NCBI GenBank assembly: GCA_964573725.1
Contig: CAZNLJ010000012.1
Coordinates: 57,797 to 121,796, forward strand
Source: UBA6168 sp964573725
Lineage (GTDB): Bacteria > Bacteroidota > Bacteroidia > Chitinophagales > Saprospiraceae
Reading direction: 5' to 3'
DNA: 64,000 nt
Positions 53,149-62,599 of the stretch are shown here, in pieces. The translations under genes were made by a program, and so were the position numbers. The first letter of the stretch is position 1. Every line of letters starts with the position of its first letter. Below the pieces are notes generated by a model that made no database searches, was not told where the DNA came from, and was given only the letters and a program-made list of their open reading frames with translations.

Positions 53149-53940
53149 TTATTGTCCGGTAAACCGCGCTTTTCTTTTTTCGATGAAGGCCTGTGCCCCT
53201 TCGCGGAAATCGCTGGTTCCGGCGGCCTTGCCGAAGCAGCGGACCTCCGTTTCGTAGCCGTCTTGTTCCGGGTCGGCGTAGGCGTTTACGGCGGCAATGA
53301 CCAGTGAAACGGCCACCGGTCCTTTCTCCCGGATCTTGCGGAGCAGCTCCCGGGCCTTTTCGACCGCCATACCGACCGGAACGACCTGATTGACCAGGCC
53401 GTGCACCAGCGCTTCCGCCGCCGGTACCATCTCCCCGGTGAGCATCCATTCCAGGGCCTTTCCCGGACCGACATACCGGACCAGTCGCTGGGTGCCGCCA
53501 TAGCCGGGGATGAGGCCGAGGTTGACCTCCGGTTGTCCGAACCGGGCGTTTTCCGCGGCGATGCGCAGGTGACAGGCCATGGCCAGCTCGCAGCCGCCGC
53601 CGAGGGCAAAACCGTTGACGGCCGCAATCACCGGCCGCGGAAACCGTTCGATGGCAAGGAAAACGGATTGTCCTTCCCGGGCCATGGCGGCGGCACCGTC
53701 GGCGTCCAGGGAAAGGAACTCCTTGATATCGGCACCTGCCGCAAAGGCCTTCTGGCCGGCACCGGTCAGGATGATGCCGGTCAGTGCCGGCCAGGTACCG
53801 GCCGTCTCCCGGAAGAAATGCCCGAGCTCGGCCATGGTCGCCCGGTCGAGGGCGTTCAGGGATGCCTCCCTGCGGATGGTCAGTACCACAATCCCGTTCT
53901 CGTCCGGACCGTCGTAGTGCAGGTGTTCGTATGTCTTCAT
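53149..53940 (-). CDS. Enoyl-CoA hydratase/isomerase family protein
   Basis: 263-residue crotonase-fold enzyme. Oxyanion-hole segments are KAFAAGADIKEFLSL and ALGGGCELAMACHLRIA, with catalytic Glu residues in GGGCELAM and GQPEVNLGLIPGYGGTQRL, so hydration of trans-2-enoyl-CoA is likely. Length typical. Its start overlaps the stop of porQ by four bases, meaning it is translated from the same mRNA, although a functional link with secretion is not evident. Convergent with the receptor gene. Confidence 0.94.
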   Translation of the reverse strand: MKTYEHLHYDGPDENGIVVLTIRREASLNALDRATMAELGHFFRETAGTWPALTGIILTGAGQKAFAAGADIKEFLSLDADGAAAMAREGQSVFLAIERFPRPVIAAVNGFALGGGCELAMACHLRIAAENARFGQPEVNLGLIPGYGGTQRLVRYVGPGKALEWMLTGEMVPAAEALVHGLVNQVVPVGMAVEKARELLRKIREKGPVAVSLVIAAVNAYADPEQDGYETEVRCFGKAAGTSDFREGAQAFIEKRKARFTGQ

Positions 53941-54998
53941 AGTTTCGGAAGGTTGAAAGCCAGGCTGAAATGATTGGTTCCCGCGCCGAGATGTACCACG
54001 GAGCGGCCGTAGGTCAGTTGGAAGCGACGGACCCGGACTCCCACGCCCATGCTGAATCCGGCCAGGCTGCGCAGGTTGTCCAGCTGAAGTTCCTTCCGGT
54101 GCAGGTGGTGGTAGCCCACCGCCAGGCGCAGGTTTTCCCTTTGTCCCAACAGGAACTCCCCGTTGAAGACGAAGTGCCGGGCCAGGTTGTCCACCCAGGA
54201 GGTGCCGTCGGGCACTTGCCCCGGTTCATCGATCGTGAAGATGGAAGGAGTCGCTGCGGCAGGGTCGTCGTAGGTGATGTTCCACCGGTCGAGGTAGCGG
54301 TATACGATGCCCAGGCGGAACGGCATGTGCCGCAGCCGTTTGGTCAGCCCCAGCTGGGCTTCGAACGGCATCGGTTCGCGGGCACCCTCCTGGAAAGGCC
54401 GGACCTGCCAACCGATGTGCTGCAGGACCAGGCTCAGCGAGAGGAGCCGGGTCGTGTCGTGGTAGAGGGCACCGAGGTCGGCGGTCATCCCGAGGGATGT
54501 GTAGCGTTCGTAACGGGCGGATACCAGCCGGATGTTGGCGCCGATGCTCAACCGCTCGTACAACCGCTTGCCGATGCCGGCCACCAGGGCGTATTCGCCG
54601 GCCCGGAACGGTTCCGTCGCTTGTCCGGTCGGGTCGGTTCCCTGGAAATCCCCGTAGGAAAGGTATCGGATACCGCCGTGGATGGTGGCGTCCCATGCCT
54701 TCGCATGGTGGGCGGCGGCAGCGTAGCCCCCGCTGATATCCGCCACGAACCACTGGTGGTTGGCGCTCAATTGCCCGTGCATCGAGGGATTCAGGACGGC
54801 CGGGTTGGACCAGGCGAAGGCCGGGTCCTCATCCCGCACCGCCAGTTGATGCCCGCCCAGGGCGGTCAGCCGGGCGGAGACGGGCATTTGGAGGAAACGG
54901 AAGACATGCTGTCCGCCCGTCACCTGCGCATCGGCATGCCCCATCCATCCGCCCACCGCCAGGACGACCGCCCAACAGGCCGTTCGGAATTTTCGCAT
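53937..54998 (-). CDS. porQ: Type IX secretion system protein PorQ
   Basis: 353-residue outer-membrane barrel protein, signal peptide ending GHADAQ (1-25). The PorQ/PorV-type opening VFRFLQMPVSARLTALGG, then AWSNPAVLNPSMHGQLS and a C-terminal barrel ending in FSLAFNLPKL. PorQ works with the PorU attachment complex that cleaves and anchors type IX cargo. The window's secreted protein with sorting domain (59557) is a plausible client. Sits between the MORN-like lipoprotein (3-base gap) and the enoyl-CoA hydratase (4-base overlap). Confidence 0.9.
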   Translation of the reverse strand: MRKFRTACWAVVLAVGGWMGHADAQVTGGQHVFRFLQMPVSARLTALGGHQLAVRDEDPAFAWSNPAVLNPSMHGQLSANHQWFVADISGGYAAAAHHAKAWDATIHGGIRYLSYGDFQGTDPTGQATEPFRAGEYALVAGIGKRLYERLSIGANIRLVSARYERYTSLGMTADLGALYHDTTRLLSLSLVLQHIGWQVRPFQEGAREPMPFEAQLGLTKRLRHMPFRLGIVYRYLDRWNITYDDPAAATPSIFTIDEPGQVPDGTSWVDNLARHFVFNGEFLLGQRENLRLAVGYHHLHRKELQLDNLRSLAGFSMGVGVRVRRFQLTYGRSVVHLGAGTNHFSLAFNLPKL

Positions 54999-55001
54999 GA
55001 A

Positions 55002-55697
55002 TCAGTCGTTTGTGTCCGCCGTGGTATCGGCTTGCCGGTCGAAGCGCCGCAACACATCCGCAAGGGCCTGCAGCCGGGCCGTATCCACCGGAAGGTCTCC
55101 TTCCGCCAGCGTCCACAGCGTTCCGCAATTGCCATAGTAGCAGATCTTACGGACTACCAGGGTGCCGGTGGAGTCGTATTCCAGAAGCGGCCCCTCCTCG
55201 TTGTCCCCGGTGCGATAGGTACCTTCGTATTGTACCCGCCCGTTTCGGTGGTAGCTGCGGAACGGACCGTTCTCCTGGTTGTCGACAAAGGTAACCTCTT
55301 CTTCCAATTCCCCGGTATCGTAATACTTCCGCCACAGCCCGTCCATGGCATTGCCGCGGTATTCTCCCGATATCTTCAATTGCCCGGAAGGGTAATAGTT
55401 GTGGTAAGGACCTTCAAAGCGGCCGTCCGCCATGGTTTCCACGGACTGCAGTACGCCGTCCGGATAATACCGGCGGACCTCCCCCTGCAGGGTGTCGTGC
55501 TCATAATGGCTTTCCTCGTACAGTTTTCCATCGGGATGGAACCGCTCGGAGCGTCCCTGTCGGATGGCGGTGCCGCGGCGGACGTGATAGCGTTCCGTCA
55601 GGATCCCGTTTTCATCCCGGACCTCCACCGGTTCCGTGTCGGAACAGGCCGTCAGGAGTGCAGCGACAGCGGCTGCGGACAACAACAATCTTCGCAT
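55002..55697 (-). CDS. MORN/YwqK-like repeat lipoprotein
   Basis: 231-residue lipoprotein with lipobox LLTAC (Cys18). It consists of about six MORN-like repeats (FHPDGKLYEESHYEHD, YYPDGVLQSVETMADG, YYPSGQLKISGEYRGN, YYDTGELEEEVTFVDN). Such proteins are labelled YwqK-family antitoxins by homology but in Bacteroidota are frequently surface lipoproteins of unknown use; no toxin gene is adjacent. First gene of the MORN-porQ-hydratase unit, with a -7 element at 55871. Confidence 0.88.
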   Translation of the reverse strand: MRRLLLSAAAVAALLTACSDTEPVEVRDENGILTERYHVRRGTAIRQGRSERFHPDGKLYEESHYEHDTLQGEVRRYYPDGVLQSVETMADGRFEGPYHNYYPSGQLKISGEYRGNAMDGLWRKYYDTGELEEEVTFVDNQENGPFRSYHRNGRVQYEGTYRTGDNEEGPLLEYDSTGTLVVRKICYYGNCGTLWTLAEGDLPVDTARLQALADVLRRFDRQADTTADTND

Positions 55698-56330
55698 GGT
55701 GATGATGGTGGTTTGGCATTCGGACCGGGGCCGACCCGCCGGAGGCGGACCGCCGTACCCGTCCCGATTTTCCGGGGCGGACCGGTCATGTCGTCATAAC
55801 GCAATTGCTTTCCGGGAAGTATCCGTTCCGCTGCCGTTCCGCCGGTCCCGACATCTTTTTTTTCCTTGTGCAAAGATACCGGCAGCTGTGCCGGGATGAT
55901 TTAGGCCATAACCCTTAGATTTGTGTATGCCGGTTCGGGACCGATGATTTTCCGTCACCTTGGCCCGACCGCCGGCCCTGTACCTGCCCGCCACATGAAG
56001 GATGGATCTTGTGCGGACCGTATTTCCCCGCCGGCGAGATGAAATCAGGGAGAAGCCCCGGGATGCTTCGAAACCCGTCCCGTTTCATCACCGGCCGCAA
56101 CGGCCCGACCAAGACAGGCCCGATGCGTACACACATACCGGATGCTTCGGACCGGCAAGTCGGGGGATGATGCCCCGGCTGCGCCGCTTTTTCCGATGCC
56201 GTCCTGCCCATGCCTTTTCCATTTCAGCCCCCTTGTCCGGGAAATTTATCCGTCGCAAGATGGCATCGCCGATTTTCTTGCGCGGAAAAGTACCAGGCCG
56301 ACCGGGCTGTCGATAAAACCAAATCAACTT
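55698..56330. other. Divergent intergenic stretch before PEPCK
   Basis: About 630 bases without a convincing gene. Holds the minus-strand -7 element at 55871, a CCGGCA/TGCCGG hairpin at 55879-55894, and a plus-strand TAGATTTG at 55916-55923 that could start a 400-base leader for the PEPCK gene. Confidence 0.5.
55871..55878 (-). promoter_or_regulatory. -7 element for the MORN-porQ unit
   Basis: TATCTTTG on the minus strand, a perfect TAnnTTTG, about 174 bases upstream of the lipoprotein start. Confidence 0.5.
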
Positions 56331-58202
56331 ATGTTCCAACCATCCACCTCCCTGCACCGACATCCTTTGATCGAGACTCCCCATGAGGGCCTGCGCAATT
56401 GGGTGACCCGCATGGCCGTCTACCTGGAAGCCGCGCACATCCACTGGTGCGACGGCTCCGATGCGGAGTACCAAGCCATGACCGGGAAGCTCGTCGAGAA
56501 AGGCACCTTCATCCCGCTGGACCCGAAGAAACGGCCCGGGAGTTACGCCTGCTTCAGCGACCCCAGCGATGTGGCGCGGGTCGAGAACCGCACCTTCATC
56601 TGTTCGCGCCGCAAGGAGGATGCGGGTCCCACCAACAACTGGGAAGACCCCAAGGCGATGAAGGATACGCTGGAGACCCTGCTGCGCGGCTGTATGCGCG
56701 GGAGGACCTTGTATGTCATCCCTTTCTGCATGGGCCCCTTGTATTCCCCGTATTCGCGCATCGGGGTACAGTTGTCCGACTCGGAGTATGTGGTCGTCAA
56801 CATGCGGATCATGACACGGATCGGGACACAGGTGTTGGAGATGCTCGGCGAATCGGGCGAATATGTGAAATGTATCCACTCCGTGGGGCATCCCTTGTCG
56901 CCGGGGCAGCAGGACGTCCGCTGGCCCTGCGAGCCGGATATCGAAAGGAAATACATCGCCCATTTTCCGGAGGAAAGGTTGATCGTTTCCTACGGGAGCG
57001 GATATGGAGGGAATGCGTTGTTGGGAAAGAAGTGCTTCGCCCTGCGTATCGCCTCCGCCATGGGGCGGGAGGAGGGCTGGCTGGCGGAGCACATGCTGTT
57101 GTTGGGCGTCAAGGACCCGGACGGACAGAAGACCTATGTGGCGGGTGCTTTTCCCAGTGCCTGTGGCAAGACGAACTTCGCCATGATGATTCCGCCGGAC
57201 TCCATGGACGGGTGGGAGGTCACCACCGTCGGGGACGACATCGCCTGGATCCATAAGGGGGCGGACGGAAAACTGTACGCCGTCAATCCGGAGGCGGGCT
57301 ATTTCGGCGTGGCACCCGGTACCAATTACCAGACCAACCCCAATGCCATGGCCACGATCTCCAGGAACACCATATTCACGAACGTGGCCGTCACACCGGA
57401 CGGGGATGTATGGTGGGAAGGAATGACCGCCGACCGGCCGGCGGATTTGCTGGACTGGCAGGGTAAACGCTACGACCCGTCCACCGGCAAACCGGCCGCC
57501 CATCCCAATGCCCGTTTCACGGCGCCGGCCCATCAGAATCCGGCCATCGATCCGGATTGGGAAAATCCGGCCGGGGTGCCGGTCAAGGCATTCATCTTCG
57601 GCGGCCGGCGCAGCTCGGTGGTGCCGCTGGTTTACCAGGCCTTCAACTGGAACTTCGGCGTATATCTGGCCGCCACGATGGGTTCCGAAATGACCGCCGC
57701 CGCTTTCGGCCAGGTGGGTGCCATCCGACGGGATCCCTTCGCCATGTTGCCATTTCTGGGTTACCATGTAGCGGATTATTTCAATTACTGGCTGCAGTTC
57801 GGCAGGGACCTCCCCAATGCCCCGCGGATTTTCGGTGTCAATTGGTTCCGCAAGGACGAACAGGGTCGTTTCCAGTGGCCCGGCTTCGGCGAGAACATGC
57901 GCGTGCTCCGCTGGATTGTCGGCCGGGTCCGCGGCAAGGCCGGCGCGGTGGAAAGCCCGGTCGGTTGGATGCCCCGACACCGGGATATCGATTGGCACGG
58001 GATGGAGGATTACCCGCGGGACGCGTTCAAGCAGCTGATGACGGTGGACCGGGAAGCCTGGAAGGCCGAAATCATGGCGCATGAGCAACTGTTCTCCTCC
58101 ATGTACGACCGCTTGCCCAAGGAATTCCTGTTCCTGCGGGAGTTGCTGTTGTCCGCCTTGTGGCGGTCTCCGGAAAGGTGGGACCTGGCACCGGAACGCT
58201 GA
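56331..58202 (+). CDS. Phosphoenolpyruvate carboxykinase (GTP)
   Basis: 623-residue gluconeogenic enzyme: oxaloacetate + GTP to PEP + GDP + CO2. The GTP-type P-loop with its reactive Cys is AFPSACGKTNFAMM; the mobile lid and Omega segments and FIFGGRRSSVVPLVYQAFNW also match the GTP class, not the ATP class. Length fits. Start at MFQPSTSLHRH (56331). Bacteroidota more often use ATP-PEPCK, so a GTP form is worth noting. Alone in the region. Confidence 0.96.
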   Translation: MFQPSTSLHRHPLIETPHEGLRNWVTRMAVYLEAAHIHWCDGSDAEYQAMTGKLVEKGTFIPLDPKKRPGSYACFSDPSDVARVENRTFICSRRKEDAGPTNNWEDPKAMKDTLETLLRGCMRGRTLYVIPFCMGPLYSPYSRIGVQLSDSEYVVVNMRIMTRIGTQVLEMLGESGEYVKCIHSVGHPLSPGQQDVRWPCEPDIERKYIAHFPEERLIVSYGSGYGGNALLGKKCFALRIASAMGREEGWLAEHMLLLGVKDPDGQKTYVAGAFPSACGKTNFAMMIPPDSMDGWEVTTVGDDIAWIHKGADGKLYAVNPEAGYFGVAPGTNYQTNPNAMATISRNTIFTNVAVTPDGDVWWEGMTADRPADLLDWQGKRYDPSTGKPAAHPNARFTAPAHQNPAIDPDWENPAGVPVKAFIFGGRRSSVVPLVYQAFNWNFGVYLAATMGSEMTAAAFGQVGAIRRDPFAMLPFLGYHVADYFNYWLQFGRDLPNAPRIFGVNWFRKDEQGRFQWPGFGENMRVLRWIVGRVRGKAGAVESPVGWMPRHRDIDWHGMEDYPRDAFKQLMTVDREAWKAEIMAHEQLFSSMYDRLPKEFLFLRELLLSALWRSPERWDLAPER

Positions 58203-58268
58203 GGGGGATGCCCGGCGCGCCGCGGAGGGCAGGGCCAATTTATTGCACACGGTTTTCGCAAATCGGGG

Positions 58269-58276
58269 TATTTTTG
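58269..58276 (+). promoter_or_regulatory. -7 element for the PASTA gene
   Basis: TATTTTTG, perfect TAnnTTTG, with TTG 23 bases upstream (58243-58245), slightly long spacing. 147 bases before the ATG. Confidence 0.45.
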
Positions 58277-58422
58277 CCGATGAGGCCGGTAGGTCGGTTG
58301 CCGGGAAGGCGCGTGTGGACGTCCGACCGGTGCCGGCTGGGTGGACCGCGTGCCCGCCATATGCACCGGCCCTGCCGGCCAGCGGTAAATGATCGGACGT
58401 ATCGAAAAACAAACCTCCCCAC

Positions 58423-59274
58423 ATGAGCGACCGGAATAACTTACGGAAGGCTTTCGGGCAATTCTTCACCAGCAGGCTGTTCCTGGACCAACTGGTCAGG
58501 ATGATCGGGGTCATCGCGGGATTCCTCCTGCTGACCACCTGGGGTATGCGCTGTTACACACAACACGGGACATCCGTGCAGGTCGACGATTTCACCGGAT
58601 TGCACCTGTCGGACGCCCTCCGAAAAGGGGAGGCGAAAGGCTTCCGCTTCGAGGTCATGGATTCAGTCTGGCAGGAAAACACCCCGAGCGGGATCATCCT
58701 GTTGCAAAATCCAAGACCTTTGGCCCGGGTCAAGGAGGGCCGTCGGATCTACGTGACGGTTACCGGGGAAGCTCAGCCGGAGCTGCTGCCGAAGTTTGCC
58801 GAAAGCAGCTACGATTTCGACCGGTATGCCGCGAAATTGGAACGCAGGGGCATCAAGGTCCGGGAAAAGGAAAGGGTGTTCGATGCCAAACAAGCGGAAA
58901 ACACCATTCTTTTCTTCTACCACAACGGCAGGAAAGTCACGGAGGGCATGGTAAACAGCGGTTATTACGTCGTGCCCGGCGATATGCTCGAATTCGTCCT
59001 GACCGAACGCCTGAGCAACGAGGTGGAGATCCCCGACCTCGTGTGCATGGATTATCCTGCCGCCGAATTCCTCCTCAGTACCGCCAACCTGAACATCGGC
59101 CTGGTGACGGAAGACGAAACCGTGACGGACCCTTCCATCGCTTATGTAGCCAAACAAGACCCTCCCTTCGTACCCGGGGTCATGGTCCCCATGGGTACGC
59201 AGGTCCAGCTCTGGCTGACCCAGTTCCCGCCCGAGGATTGCATTTTCCTGGGCGATGGGCAGGAAGAGGAGTGA
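58423..59274 (+). CDS. PASTA-domain membrane protein without kinase
   Basis: 283-residue protein with a short cytosolic tail, one membrane span (about 25-46) and three PASTA-like repeats outside (start points near SVQVDDFTGLHLSDALR, PELLPKFAESSYDFDRY and EVEIPDLVCMDYPAAEF). PASTA repeats bind muropeptides or lipid II and usually belong to Ser/Thr kinases or PBPs; here no kinase domain is present. Likely a cell-wall sensor or scaffold. No partner adjacent. Confidence 0.9.
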   Translation: MSDRNNLRKAFGQFFTSRLFLDQLVRMIGVIAGFLLLTTWGMRCYTQHGTSVQVDDFTGLHLSDALRKGEAKGFRFEVMDSVWQENTPSGIILLQNPRPLARVKEGRRIYVTVTGEAQPELLPKFAESSYDFDRYAAKLERRGIKVREKERVFDAKQAENTILFFYHNGRKVTEGMVNSGYYVVPGDMLEFVLTERLSNEVEIPDLVCMDYPAAEFLLSTANLNIGLVTEDETVTDPSIAYVAKQDPPFVPGVMVPMGTQVQLWLTQFPPEDCIFLGDGQEEE

Positions 59275-59556
59275 GGTCACCGGCCCCGAAGGCCATCGGT
59301 CGAACGTATGCCTGCCCTTGTACGGCCCCGGCATCTTCCCCTGCCATTTCCACCGGGCACCAATCCGCCCGTTTCAGGTCGGCGGCAACAAATGTGCGGT
59401 TCGGACGTTCTTGAAAGGTTTGGCGGGAAGGCCATTTGGTGTGGAGAACGACGGAACCGTCCGGTAGCCGGCGTGGCGACCCGGCAAGGGCGGTACGCCG
59501 CGGTCTTTCCCCTTCCTCCTGCCATACCCTTGTGTAGCACAGGAAAAAGCAAGCAG

Positions 59557-62124
59557 ATGAAATACATTCCCTTCCTGTTTTTGTTGCAGTTATTGCCATG
59601 GTACGGCGCCATGGGTCAAACCCTGGAAGCCGCCGCGGTGGGGCATCGGGACCAGGTCCGTCGGGCATACCGCCAGGAATGGCGGTCCTTGGCCCACGCG
59701 CAAGCCGGACTCCCTGCGGAGCCGGAAGCGGGCGGCTTCCTTCGGGAAGGTGCGTGTCCGCCGATGTTCGAGGGGCTCCTGGTCCGGACCGGCGAAACCT
59801 TGGTCATCCCCATCGATACATTCGGCTTCGGAGGCGGTACCGTCGATCCGGTCCTGACGGTCACCAACGCCGGAACGCTCAACTTCGGTACCGTGACCGT
59901 ACTGCCACAGTCCATCGAGGTATCCTATGCCGCCCAGACGGGCCTCTTGTCGGGCGGGGTCGATACGGTGGAGGTCCGGTATGTCAAGGGGCCGCTGGAC
60001 ACCTTGGTCCGCTTGCCGGTCCATGTCACCCGCCTCGGCAGGGCACTGACCGGTCCGTTGCGGTCCGTCGGGCCGGGTTCGGTCGGAACGTATTGCTACG
60101 GCGGGCTTGCGGATTTCGATTCCCCGTCCGCCTGCACCGAATTGCTCGGTTCCGCCCGCAGTTACGATGGGATCGGGGAACAACTGTACCATTTTACGGA
60201 CTATTGGGCGGCGGATACCTGCCTGGTGTATTACGCCAGCCGGTTTCCGGGGATGGACACCGTCTCCGTCCTGATGTGCGACGAGCGGGCCGTCTGCGAC
60301 ACCTTTCTGCTACCCTTCCGCATATTGGGCGACACCATCGATGCGCTGCCTTTCTTTGAGGATTTTTCCGGAATGCAGGGGCCGTATCCCACCGTCGACC
60401 GTTGGCTGGACAAATCCGTCTTCGTCAACCAAACCCTGGCATTCCAGCCGCCGTCGACCGGATTCGCCACCTTCGACGGACTCGACCGGCGGGGCGATGT
60501 ATATCCGTTCTTCAACCAGGTCGGCGACCGGCTGACCTCCCGGCCCATCGACCTGTCCGCGCAAACGCCTTTCACCAATGTGGTCCTGCGCTTCTTCCTG
60601 GCACCGAAAGGATACGGTCTGGCGCCGGAGGAGACGGATTATTTCATCCTCGAGTTCCGCAATGCCCAGCGGGAATGGATACCGATCGACTCCATCCCCG
60701 GACTGGACGACGTATCCATCACCGAATTCCCGCCCTTCCAGTTCCACGCCTATCCGATTGCCGATCCGCAATTCCTGCATGGCGCCTTCCAGTTCCGGTT
60801 CTCCGCCGTCACCTCCCCGGGTGGAGAGGTGGATTTATGGCACCTGGATTACGTATTCCTGGACGACCAGTCCACCGTCACCGATTTCTTTGGCGATTTG
60901 GCCTTTACGGGGGCGAACCGTTCCGTATTAAGGAACTACACGGCCTTGCCCCTGGCCCAACTCCAGGCCGGTTTGTCGGAAACGGTCTTGTCGCCGGGCG
61001 ATACCCTCCGCTACAGCATATTCAATCATTTCAACGATACGCGCTCCTTCGCCGACTCGAGGGTCTCTTTCCGGGAGACCACGACCGGCCAGCAGTTTTC
61101 CGGGAACTTCACCCTGGCGGATGCCGGCGGATCCAATACGGCGCCCAAGGAGCACCGGACCATCGGCCGGGCGCTGCCGCTGGTGATGGATGCCATCCGC
61201 GACGATCTCGGGGCCTTGCCGGGGGGCGCGGACCGCCTATTGGAAACGACGTTCTCCTTCACGCCGAACGCCAGCCAGGAATCCATCTTCACCGGCAACG
61301 ACACCTTGCGCCTGTACAATCATTTTTCCGATTATTTCGCCCATGACGACGGTACGGCGGAATGGCAGTTCTACATCAAGTCGGCCACGGGTGGCGAACA
61401 GATGGCCGCCGGCTTCCAAGCCTATGCCGCGGATACCCTGAAAGCCGTACGCATCCTGTTCCCGCACGTCAATACCAATGTCGAAGGGCAGGTCTTCACC
61501 CTGCGGGTATGGGTGGGCTCCTTGGATAGCGAGCCGGTATTCGAGCGGGAGCTGCTCAAACCCTACTACCCGAACAATGTCCTGGACACCCTCCAGGGAT
61601 ACACCACCTATTTGTTGGACGATTACATCCATGTGCCTACCCCGGTATTCATTCCGGAGGGTGGGTTCTTTGTGGGCATTGTGCAGTCCTCAGCTGCGGC
61701 CTACGGCATTCCGGTCGGGTACGACCTTCAGAACGACTGCCAATGTAATTTTGTGAATATTGCCGGGATTTGGGAATCGTTCCCGCCCGACTATCCGGGG
61801 TCGCTGATGATCCGGCCTGTTTTCGGAAACACGGTTCCGACGACCAGCCACGCTTCCGGGGTGGGGGAGGGCGCGCAGTCCCTCCATGTTTTTCCGAATC
61901 CGGCGGGTCGCACCATCCGGCTGTCCTGGCCGGCATCCTTATCGGAGCGAAATTCCGTGGTCCGGGTCATCGACCTCCGGGGGCAAGTCCTGCGGGAGCA
62001 GGCATTACAGCCGGAACTCGACTTGTCCGGCATATCCGACGGGATGTACCTGGTCCAGGTAACGGATACCCGTACCGGGCTGTCCTATCACAGCCGGCTG
62101 GTGGTATCCCGGGCGGCCCCTTGA
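59557..62124 (+). CDS. Secreted protein with type IX sorting domain
   Basis: 855-residue secreted protein. Signal peptide to about residue 21 (YGAMGQ). The body contains beta-sandwich domains, including a MAM/jelly-roll-like block around FFEDFSGMQGPYPTVDRWLD and SPGGEVDLWHLDYVFLDD (about residues 265-445). The last 85 residues are a type A sorting domain: LHVFPNPAGRTIRLSW, VVRVIDLRGQVLREQ, LDLSGISDGMYLVQV. No catalytic motif was seen, so adhesion or surface-structure roles are likely. Start chosen at the signal peptide (59557). Confidence 0.92.
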   Translation: MKYIPFLFLLQLLPWYGAMGQTLEAAAVGHRDQVRRAYRQEWRSLAHAQAGLPAEPEAGGFLREGACPPMFEGLLVRTGETLVIPIDTFGFGGGTVDPVLTVTNAGTLNFGTVTVLPQSIEVSYAAQTGLLSGGVDTVEVRYVKGPLDTLVRLPVHVTRLGRALTGPLRSVGPGSVGTYCYGGLADFDSPSACTELLGSARSYDGIGEQLYHFTDYWAADTCLVYYASRFPGMDTVSVLMCDERAVCDTFLLPFRILGDTIDALPFFEDFSGMQGPYPTVDRWLDKSVFVNQTLAFQPPSTGFATFDGLDRRGDVYPFFNQVGDRLTSRPIDLSAQTPFTNVVLRFFLAPKGYGLAPEETDYFILEFRNAQREWIPIDSIPGLDDVSITEFPPFQFHAYPIADPQFLHGAFQFRFSAVTSPGGEVDLWHLDYVFLDDQSTVTDFFGDLAFTGANRSVLRNYTALPLAQLQAGLSETVLSPGDTLRYSIFNHFNDTRSFADSRVSFRETTTGQQFSGNFTLADAGGSNTAPKEHRTIGRALPLVMDAIRDDLGALPGGADRLLETTFSFTPNASQESIFTGNDTLRLYNHFSDYFAHDDGTAEWQFYIKSATGGEQMAAGFQAYAADTLKAVRILFPHVNTNVEGQVFTLRVWVGSLDSEPVFERELLKPYYPNNVLDTLQGYTTYLLDDYIHVPTPVFIPEGGFFVGIVQSSAAAYGIPVGYDLQNDCQCNFVNIAGIWESFPPDYPGSLMIRPVFGNTVPTTSHASGVGEGAQSLHVFPNPAGRTIRLSWPASLSERNSVVRVIDLRGQVLREQALQPELDLSGISDGMYLVQVTDTRTGLSYHSRLVVSRAAP

Positions 62125-62217
62125 GCCGGGCCGGCAGGGGCCTGGCCATGGATTTGCCGCCGCCATGGCCGCGGCGGGATCGGCAGCAAGCACCTTTACA
62201 AGAAAATATCGATACGT

Positions 62218-62523
62218 ATGGATCTTTCCGTCGCAGCACTCAAGGAAAAACTGGAAGCCGGGGACCCACTGGTCCTGATAGATGTCCGGGAACCTTACGA
62301 ACACGAAGCGTTCAACATCGGAGGCCGATTGATACCGTTGGGAACCTTGGCGGAATCGATACCGGAGCTGGATACGCATAGGTCGGACCATGTCGTCCTG
62401 TACTGCAGGTCCGGGAACCGGAGCGGGTTGGCGGCGCACCTGTTGCGGGCGGCGGGTTTTACCAAGGTCAGCAACCTGATCGGCGGCATGTTGGCCTGGG
62501 AACAGGCATTCGGAGCCGGATGA
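62218..62523 (+). CDS. Single-domain rhodanese
   Basis: 101-residue cytosolic rhodanese: VLIDVREPYEHEAFNIGG and the active loop LYCRSGNRSGLA. Third single-domain rhodanese of the window, far from the sulfur cluster at 9.1-12 kb. Ninety-three bases after the secreted protein gene; a common transcript is unlikely. Confidence 0.93.
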   Translation: MDLSVAALKEKLEAGDPLVLIDVREPYEHEAFNIGGRLIPLGTLAESIPELDTHRSDHVVLYCRSGNRSGLAAHLLRAAGFTKVSNLIGGMLAWEQAFGAG

Positions 62524-62599
62524 AGGACCGCCGCCATCAATCGGGAGATGCGGCCGGCCCGGCGTGTCAAGGATGGCCCGGGGCCGGATGGGCGGGCCG

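Noticed and set aside
55002..55697. Toxin-antitoxin system suggested by the YwqK label
   Set aside because: It is a lipoprotein made of MORN-like repeats with no toxin gene adjacent; it sits in an operon with porQ.
53970..55799. Plus-strand open frame of 609 codons
   Set aside because: Opposite porQ and the MORN-like lipoprotein, which have signal peptides and family motifs; the plus frame has none.
56088..58538. Minus-strand open frame of 816 codons
   Set aside because: Opposite the GTP-PEPCK gene; same GC-driven shadow effect.
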